A DNA stretch of 64,000 nt from Prillingera fragicola (Eukaryota > Basidiomycota > Tremellomycetes > Trichosporonales > Trichosporonaceae). The DNA lies in assembly GCA_002335605.1 (NCBI GenBank), contig BEDY01000004.1, positions 310,001 to 374,000 on the forward strand, written 5' to 3'. The position numbers and the translations under genes are program-made. How positions within the stretch are numbered: the first letter of the stretch is position 1; the number at the start of each line of letters is the position of its first letter. The notes below the pieces were generated by a model. It was given only the letters and a program-made list of their open reading frames with translations, ran no database searches and was not told the origin of the DNA. Positions 58,301 to 64,000 of the stretch are shown here, one piece after another.

Positions 58301-58605
58301 GTGTTCTCCGTCGGGCTCGTCTATTGGGAAATGCTTTCTGGGTGGTACGGTGAAAAGGTGAGCCCTGGAGTGATGACAAGCTGACAGTTAAGAAGTACCC
58401 CTGGGAGGGTCACAACGAGCACTACATTTACGATGCAGTTGGCCAAAAGCATAAGCGTCCCTCATTGACTGGTCTGCGCAAACATTGGGGTGCCGAGCCA
58501 GTGAACCTCATTGAACGGATGTGGCATCAGGATCCCGCCGAAAGACCAACAATGTCGGACGTGGTTGCCGATCTTGAGGCGCTGATAACAGACTGTGGAT
58601 CATAA
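55316..58605 (+). CDS. SAP-domain protein kinase of TKL type with altered beta-3 motif
   Basis: About 900 residues. A long basic, Ser-rich N-terminus (MIPAARTRSRPHLESPLRAG) leads to a SAP-like segment RRMRKSELIRLWKVAGMW with GKVELVNGLL, and later a clear SAP motif SLTRLRRVELVQMCEARSLE, VGGAKPQLARALLDWV, typical of DNA-binding. The C-terminal kinase domain, spread over about seven small exons, has YLVKLEKIGSGGFKEVFVGK, IRELKLLAEFSHPNIVRF, ISELCENGDLFDYI, IIHRDCKSTNIL, VAKVGDFGLARV, TVNWQAPELWH and DVFSVGLVYWEML. The HRD and DFG residues are present, but the beta-3 segment reads GRKVAISEFRE, with Ser where VAIK has its ATP-binding Lys. It may be an atypical or inactive kinase acting on chromatin; that role is inference. 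Confidence 0.82.
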
Positions 58606-58877
58606 GCATTAGGAGTGGAGCTGTGAGAGGGCGGGCAGGAAAGGTGGCGGAGGATCAGCATTCGTACATACGCATAAATCAGAAGCATGAATGAACAGAG
58701 GCATAGACTCATCGACTAGCAGCCAGCTGGCATACATGTATGTAGAGGGTTGCCGTGGCATGGATGGTCTTTTTAAGTTCAGGGTGGTTCGGAAGCAGTT
58801 GCAAGTCAAGTATGGGACGAGGATGATGAGCGACCAAACGCAATGACTCTCTGCACATACACCAACATCAACAAATA

Positions 58878-59612
58878 ATGTCGCGCTTCGCTGGTAGGGG
58901 CCTTGACCAGGTCTGGTTCATCTTCTTCGTTGTAAGCTTGGAGTTCTCTGTGTGACACTACACGGGCGCTAACCACTTACAGTCGCACTTCGTAAGTGAA
59001 CATACTAAAGGTCAGATAAGAAACTGATCTCTTCCCCCAGATCATTTCTCTGTGCGTGGACCTTCAGCCTTTGTACCCTGCAGGATTCTTGGACAAGACT
59101 CCACTCCCAGCCTTTTTATCCTGGTACTTGTCGTTTTCGCGCGACCCCATCGTTTCAGGTGCCGCGTACGGGGGACCCAAGTGGGACTGGCTTCGCTGCT
59201 TCTTCTGGCTGGAGGCGCTTTTCCAGATGCCCTGCTTCGCAATCGCTGCACTTGGACTGTGGAAGAGTGAGTTTAACCAGAGTTGCGTCGTGCCGAAGAA
59301 GTCACTGACGTTGTGTGCAGATGACCGTCGCGTCTATCGTGAGCGGACAGGCACGTAGTCAATGGCTTCCACTAACATTACTTCGCAGCTTTGATTGTGG
59401 CTTATGGTGCATCAACGGCTACAACACTTATTCCCGTGCTTCAGGCGCTTATTAGCAACACTCACACTATGCCGCCCCTGAACATGGCAGAGATGAGCCT
59501 GCTGCTCAGCAGCTATGTGCCCTTCCTCGCCATTCCTCTCCTCATGTCCTTGGACATGAGCTACCGTATCACCCGCATCATCAACACTGTAGATGCGCGG
59601 AAACACATTTGA
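58878..59612 (+). CDS. EXPERA-domain membrane protein (TMEM97/sigma-2 receptor family)
   Basis: Four-helix ER membrane protein of the EXPERA group, related to sterol isomerase EBP and TMEM97. The spliced product starts MSRFAGRGLDQVWFIFFV and contains ISLCVDLQPLYPAGFLDKTP, PAFLSWYLSFSRDPIVSGAA, DWLRCFFWLEALFQMPCFAI, LIVAYGASTATTLIPVLQAL, and SSYVPFLAIPLLMSLDMSYR. DLQPLYP, the FWLExxFQxP helix and SSYVPFLxIPLLM are family hallmarks. About 180 residues with small introns near the start. It converges on GPI8 with 66 bp between stops. Confidence 0.85.
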
Positions 59613-59678
59613 ATACTTGGGTAGTTGTGGCTTGTTACATACTTTACATGTATTGAGCTGTGTGTCTAGGAGATCTCG

Positions 59679-61048
59679 CTACCGACTCAACGAGAATGCT
59701 GCAACGCCAACTGTCAGCAGCACGGTGGGTCCCACTACCATACGCAATGGCCGTTCCCAAGTGTCGAGGCTGGTCAATCCTTTGGAAAGCCGTGTTGTTT
59801 GACTGTCAAGGTGTCTATATGGCTTGTGCCGGCTCGGCACGTTGCTAGCAGCTGGCTCGGACTGCTGCCAAGCGTCCTTCCCTGTGGCAGGATGCGTAAG
59901 TGGCGCCTCGGAGACCTCAACTTGAGCTACACCGCCGAAGAAGTCGGTCAACAGAAGTTCGCTTGGTGAAACTGTGGACAAGTACGTGGACACTCCAGGG
60001 TGCGATTGAATCCTTACTGGATCGTACGTATCGAACTGCCAGTGTCAGGAATGGCGGGCGGGAAGCACTTACCAAATCCTGGATCGTCGCAGCTGAGGAC
60101 TTGTTGACACCTTCAAAATACTCGAGCATATAATGGGTGAAGCTGTCAATGACCGCTACGCCAATGTCAAAGTCACTGTGATGCTGCGCTGTCAGGATTG
60201 CTGTCCATCAGTTAGACGTACGGAAAGTGAAGACTCGTCCAGCTTGGAAGAGCCCGTAGCGATGATGTCTGGAGAGTAGAATCGCGAGTACATCGTGTTC
60301 GCTTCACAGGTGTCAATGACAAAGAGCATTTTGTTGTACCTAGCATGATCAGCACGCGCCGCGTTCCCCGGCCTTGCACTAACCTGCGCTTCTCCCACAT
60401 TTGCTCGAACGCATCTGCAATGTCGAAGGCGGACACTTCCTCGTTGTCTTGAAACTTGAGAAACTCGTTACCGCCGTGACCAGACATGTAGACAAAGACG
60501 TTTGAGGACGCATCCGTCAGCAAACGCTTGTTCGGCGGCACGTGTGAGTCGTGGCGACCTGGTGTGTCAGCAACATCATGAGAGCATGGCGCTAAACTAC
60601 ACACCTGTAAGCATGCGCAGAAAGTTCTCCACTGTCACTTCGTAACCTCCGTAATCGACTTCCACGTTGTCGCCGTAAAGGTCCACCTGTCGGTCCGCGT
60701 TGCCGTACACTGTGGCGGGGAAGACATTGCGCGAGTTGCACGCAACGTCGTCGCCGAGCATGAGGATAATGTTCGAGTCCGGAATACCAAGGCGCTTGAT
60801 GGTACGGTACATGGCCAAGGTATTAGACATGTGCTGTAATGTCAGCTATGCTTGGGAGGCTGTGAACGTACCCTATAGTTGAACCAGTAGCGCGACGCGC
60901 AGACCAGAACCGCCCAGTTGTTGGTATGGCGCGAGTCCTTGTCGTTACCGAAGAGTGACTTGGCCTGTTCCGTCGGGGAAGAATCCGCCCAGCATGCGAC
61001 CCCTCCCAGAATGAGAACGGCCCATGACAGCCACCAAGGAAGGTTCAT
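59679..61048 (-). CDS. GPI8: GPI-anchor transamidase catalytic subunit Gpi8/PIG-K
   Basis: C13-family cysteine protease that cleaves the C-terminal signal of a precursor protein and attaches the GPI anchor in the ER lumen. Signal peptide [20 protein letters not shown], then [52 protein letters not shown]. Catalytic His in [18 protein letters not shown] and Cys in [20 protein letters not shown], followed by [13 protein letters not shown]. After [20 protein letters not shown] the C-terminal part ends with a membrane helix ([20 protein letters not shown]). Intact, about 380 residues, six introns. Together with BST1 it gives two GPI-anchor genes in this window, 30 kb apart. Confidence 0.93.
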
Positions 61049-61287
61049 CGTGGCTGAAACTTACGTGCCGACGAGTAGTTGAGCAACAACATCATCGCTG
61101 GTGGTCGTCATTCACGAGCGTGGAGGGAAATTTGCTTCCGTTTATGGACGTTCTTGGGATGTTCATTTCGACGGAGCTTTGTGTGTTGTCACTGCATCTT
61201 CTCCAGTTTACGGTTCTTAGCACAACATCCAGGACCGTACTGAATTCATCGCCTATTTCAACTGTATCGTCTCAAACCATCCTCGAA

Positions 61288-63239
61288 ATGTCTGACCTCG
61301 AAAATGAGCTGCTTGGCCTAGCCGAAGACGACCCTAGTCACCGAAGCAAGAAACGGCCGTCTGGCGGAACCTCGCGGCCGAAGAGTCAGGCATAGTGCGT
61401 TGTATATGTCATTCTTGGGGCGGTAGCTAACATGCGTCCAGTGAGGACTATGAAGATGATAATGACGAAGAGGACATGGACATGGACATGGATTTGGAGT
61501 CCGACGACGACGATGCCGGCGGCGCGAGTGGACCTTCCCGGCCACGCCCCACCGGCAACCCTTACCCTCTTGAGGGTCAGTATGTGGACGAGAGGGATCG
61601 TGACTAGTCAGTATACAGCTAGAGTTCTCCCCTGCACCACTGACGTCTGTCAGCCTTGACAGCCTTCCCGAAATCGAGCGCGAGAAAATCCTTGCCTCTC
61701 GTCAAGAAGAGATCCAGAAGTACAAAGACTCGGCGCAACTCGATGCCATGTACAAACTGGCGGGAATGGATGGCGAAGATGATGATGATGACGATGGGCC
61801 GTCGAGGAAGCGGCGTGAGTTTTCAGTAGCTGAACGACACTGACTGGCTCCAGGCAAGCACACCAGTGTCACAACCGAGGCATCTCGGGCGATGGCCGAG
61901 TTGAAGAACAGGCGTAAACTTAAGGATGAGAGGGTTCAGCGACGTGTAGGTGCAACTGTTCGGGCTCTTGCTGACCTCACCAGGCTGCCCGTCGGGAGCG
62001 CCGCGCGAGGTCCAATTCATTGGCATCTCACGATGATGCCTCATCAGAGGAAGGCGAGATTTCTGTCCGCGAGCCGTGGCGTGCCGCATCACCTCCTCGA
62101 TCTGGTGCGATGCGCGACGATCGGCGCGAGAATCGTGAGGAGGACCTGGACGCCGTCGCCCCGAATCGTCAGGAGCTCAACGCTGCTCGATTGAGCCGGT
62201 ACGAGCTCGTGGACATGATGTACAAAGACAGTTTTGATACCGTCATTCAAGGTGAGGGGAGCTAGGCCATGGGGTGGAATGCTAACGGACCAGGTGCTTA
62301 TGTTAGGCTTATGGCCGGAGATACTGATGAAGATGGTCGGCCCAAATATCGTGTGCACCGGCTTAAAGGGATCGACAAGAGCCAAGCCCATGGCAGATAC
62401 ACGATCGAGTACCAGGGCCGGCAGGTTTCTGATAGCCGCGCTCTCATTTGCCAGTATGGAAAGGCTGTGAGGTTGTTCCGCATGGCCGACGTGTCCAATG
62501 GTGACATTGATGAAGTAAGCCCAATATCTCTTTATCGAGCTGACGTTGGAAGTCTGAGTTCTCTCGATTTTGCCTCGTTTCGAAGGCCGATGGTGTCGCC
62601 CTGCCCCGGCGCTCAGAGCTCAAGCAGAAGCACGAGGACATTGCTGCTCTCCGCGACCGGCCTATGACAGAGGTGAGATTTTGTGTTGTGTCTGACAAAT
62701 ACTGGTAGCTGACGATACAGGACGAGGTGAACCGTCAGATTGACGCACGCAAGAAGAGCACTCAAGCGCAGCCCAACCGCCAGAAGATTGTACTTGACAT
62801 TTCGTCTCTCATGGCGTCAAAGCAGTTGGCACTCCGCCGCAACGACCACGAGGCCGCCGACATGGCCACTGCCCAGCTTATCAAGTTGGGCGCTGATCCA
62901 TCCACTGGCGAGCTCGTATCTGGTGAATCCAACCTCTCGGAATACGACTTGCGTATTCAGCGTATCAACGAGAACAACCGGCGTAGGACTTTGGAGAGCA
63001 TGGCGAAGGCTCACGAATCTTCAATGGAAAAGAGGAGGCGCGAGGAGGCGATTGTCAAGGAGAAGGCGTGAGTTGAGCTGTCGCGATCATGGCTGACAAA
63101 TCGCAGTGCAAAGAAGCTAGCAGAAGCATCGGAGGAGAAGGAGACCACTGTCGCCCCGCCTGTGTCGGGATTGAAGAAGGGAGAGACGCCTCAGCAATAT
63201 GTTGCGCGCACCATTGACCTTGACCTCGGCGATTTCTAG
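61288..63239 (+). CDS. RTF1: Paf1 complex subunit Rtf1 (Plus3 domain)
   Basis: Nuclear elongation factor that promotes H2B ubiquitination and links Paf1C to Spt5. The acidic N-terminus starts MSDLENELLGLAEDDPSHRS, continues over an intron to YEDYEDDNDEEDMDMDMDLE, then IEREKILASRQEEIQKYKDS. The Plus3 domain reads RYELVDMMYKDSFDTVIQGA, YVRLMAGDTDEDGRPKYRVH, YTIEYQGRQVSDSRALICQY and FRMADVSNGD, then SEFSRFCLVSKADGVALPRR. The C-terminal helical part has DEVNRQIDARKKSTQAQPNR, QLALRRNDHEAADMATAQL and ends YVARTIDLDLGDF. About 530 residues, eight to nine introns. Convergent neighbour 69 bp away. Confidence 0.92.
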
Positions 63240-63308
63240 CCGCATGAATCACATTCCAACCATACACTGCTATGCCGCTCAGGCTCTCTCTCAGGGGACT
63301 CTAGTAAT

Positions 63309-64000
63309 TTAAGCTGCCTTCTTAGCCTCATCAGCCTTGGGAGCCTCCGCGCCAGACACGGTCTCCTTCGCAGCTGCGGCAAGAGCCAAGGCGGAGGGCT
63401 TGAGGCCCATGCGAGTGGACACGTACTGCACAAGTTAGTTTGAACGAAAGGGATGACGCTTACATCCTGGGCCAGCACCTCGACGCTTGTGCGCAGAACG
63501 TCTACCAAACGCTCCTCGACCCAGTCACTCTTCTCGTATTCGACCTCAAGCCAGTCAGCAGGCACGGGCTGGCTGACGGTCGAGAATCTCAGGCCATGCG
63601 ATGGGTCCTGGAGAGTAATGATAAAGTACAGCTGCTGGGTGGGAGCAGATGCCTCGGTGGATGACAGAAGAAGTGGAGGCTCAGGGACGGGGAGAGGGGC
63701 GAGGAGGGGTTGAAGCTGGAGGAAGACGGGGATCGTCGTCACTGGGACATCAGCTGTGGTGTCAGTGCTGCAACAAATGAAATGCACTCACCGCTTGCCT
63801 CAGTCCGACCCCGAGGGTTCTTGTCCTCGCGTGCCTTGACAGCCTCGATCTCGGCCTGAGCAGCCTTCCATCCCTCGTCCCATCCTTGGACAGGATAAAG
63901 TCCGCGCTCAGACGACTGCTCAGTCTCGGGGCGGGACCACACGACGACGAGCTCGCCCGACTCGGTCTGCTCAAGGATGCTCGTCCATGCGCGGTAGACG
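63309..64000 (-). CDS. Partial gene, unrecognised conserved-looking protein (5' end beyond window)
   Basis: Three joined exons read, from the window edge, VYRAWTSILEQTESGELVVV, WSRPETEQSSERGLYPVQGW, DEGWKAAQAEIEAVKARED, then after an intron with CTGAC branch site VPVTTIPVFLQLQPLLAPLP, QLYFIITLQDPSHGLRFSTV, DWLEVEYEKSDWVEERLVDV, LRTSVEVLAQD, and after a second intron YVSTRMGLKPSALALAAAA, ending PKADEAKKAA. Splice sites and codon pattern support a real gene. I do not recognise the family. The visible part has no signal peptide, membrane segment or catalytic motif. The N-terminus is outside the window. Confidence 0.7.

Noticed and set aside
27489..61048. A GPI-anchor gene cluster (BST1 and GPI8)
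   Set aside because: The two genes are 30 kb apart with many unrelated genes between; proximity is probably chance.
1..64000. tRNA, rRNA or CRISPR features
   Set aside because: No cloverleaf with A/B-box sequences, ribosomal RNA stretch or regularly spaced repeats was recognised by eye. A dedicated scan could still find a tRNA I missed.

Overview
The window is nuclear DNA from a fungus, most likely a basidiomycete yeast or yeast-like fungus of the Tremellomycetes (Trichosporonales or a relative). That placement is an inference from overall style: GC-rich coding sequence, many very short spliceosomal introns (mostly 35-60 nt, GTRNGT donors, CTGAC/CTAAC branch sites a few bases before the AG), dense gene packing, and products that read as canonical fungal housekeeping proteins. 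There are no bacterial operons, phage, CRISPR arrays or intact transposons. Because exons are short, open reading frames fragment the genes, so the models here were assembled by joining frames at visible splice sites and checking that conserved motifs become continuous. Exact exon ends are predictions.

Layout: 1-1930 is non-coding with a diverged direct repeat. Then come an Ady2/Ato acetate transporter (+), a Hal4/Sat4-type kinase (+) and a glycogen phosphorylase split by about 31 introns (+). On the minus strand follow a NIP30/FAM192A protein, the rRNA-processing WD protein Ipi3 and the bc1 hinge subunit QCR6. QCR6 shares a divergent promoter with complex I subunit NDUFS5 (+). ECM15/UPF0045 (+) meets CUS2/HTATSF1 (-) with stop codons 1 bp apart. 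GNA1 (+) is followed by a 3.7 kb island (19918-23614) holding a decayed alpha-N-acetylglucosaminidase gene. Next are OXR1 (-), BMT2 (+), syntaxin-6/TLG1 (-), BST1/PGAP1 (+), a DDHD phospholipase (-), COP9 subunit 6 (-), an acyl-CoA-binding ankyrin protein (+), a large acidic nuclear-type protein (-), a pericentrin-like spindle pole protein (-), BUD23 (+), FZO1 mitofusin (+), DRG2/RBG2 GTPase (-), TFIP11/NTR1 (-), a SAP-domain TKL-type kinase (+), an EXPERA/TMEM97 protein (+), GPI8 (-), RTF1 (+) and a partial unknown gene (-) cut by the window end.

The genes do not form one pathway. Recurring themes are ribosome biogenesis (IPI3, BMT2, BUD23, DRG2 nearby), mitochondria (QCR6, NDUFS5, FZO1, probably the DDHD lipase), splicing (CUS2, TFIP11) and GPI anchoring (BST1, GPI8). 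The most notable observations are structural: a 5-nt micro-exon in ECM15, extreme intron density and micro-exons in glycogen phosphorylase, a 12-nt first coding exon in OXR1, a GC-AG intron, eight convergent gene pairs with 1-147 bp between stop codons, a kinase that combines a SAP domain with loss of the usual beta-3 lysine, a SNARE with His at the predicted zero layer, and the GNA1-adjacent relic. I did not find a convincing wholly new multi-gene system.
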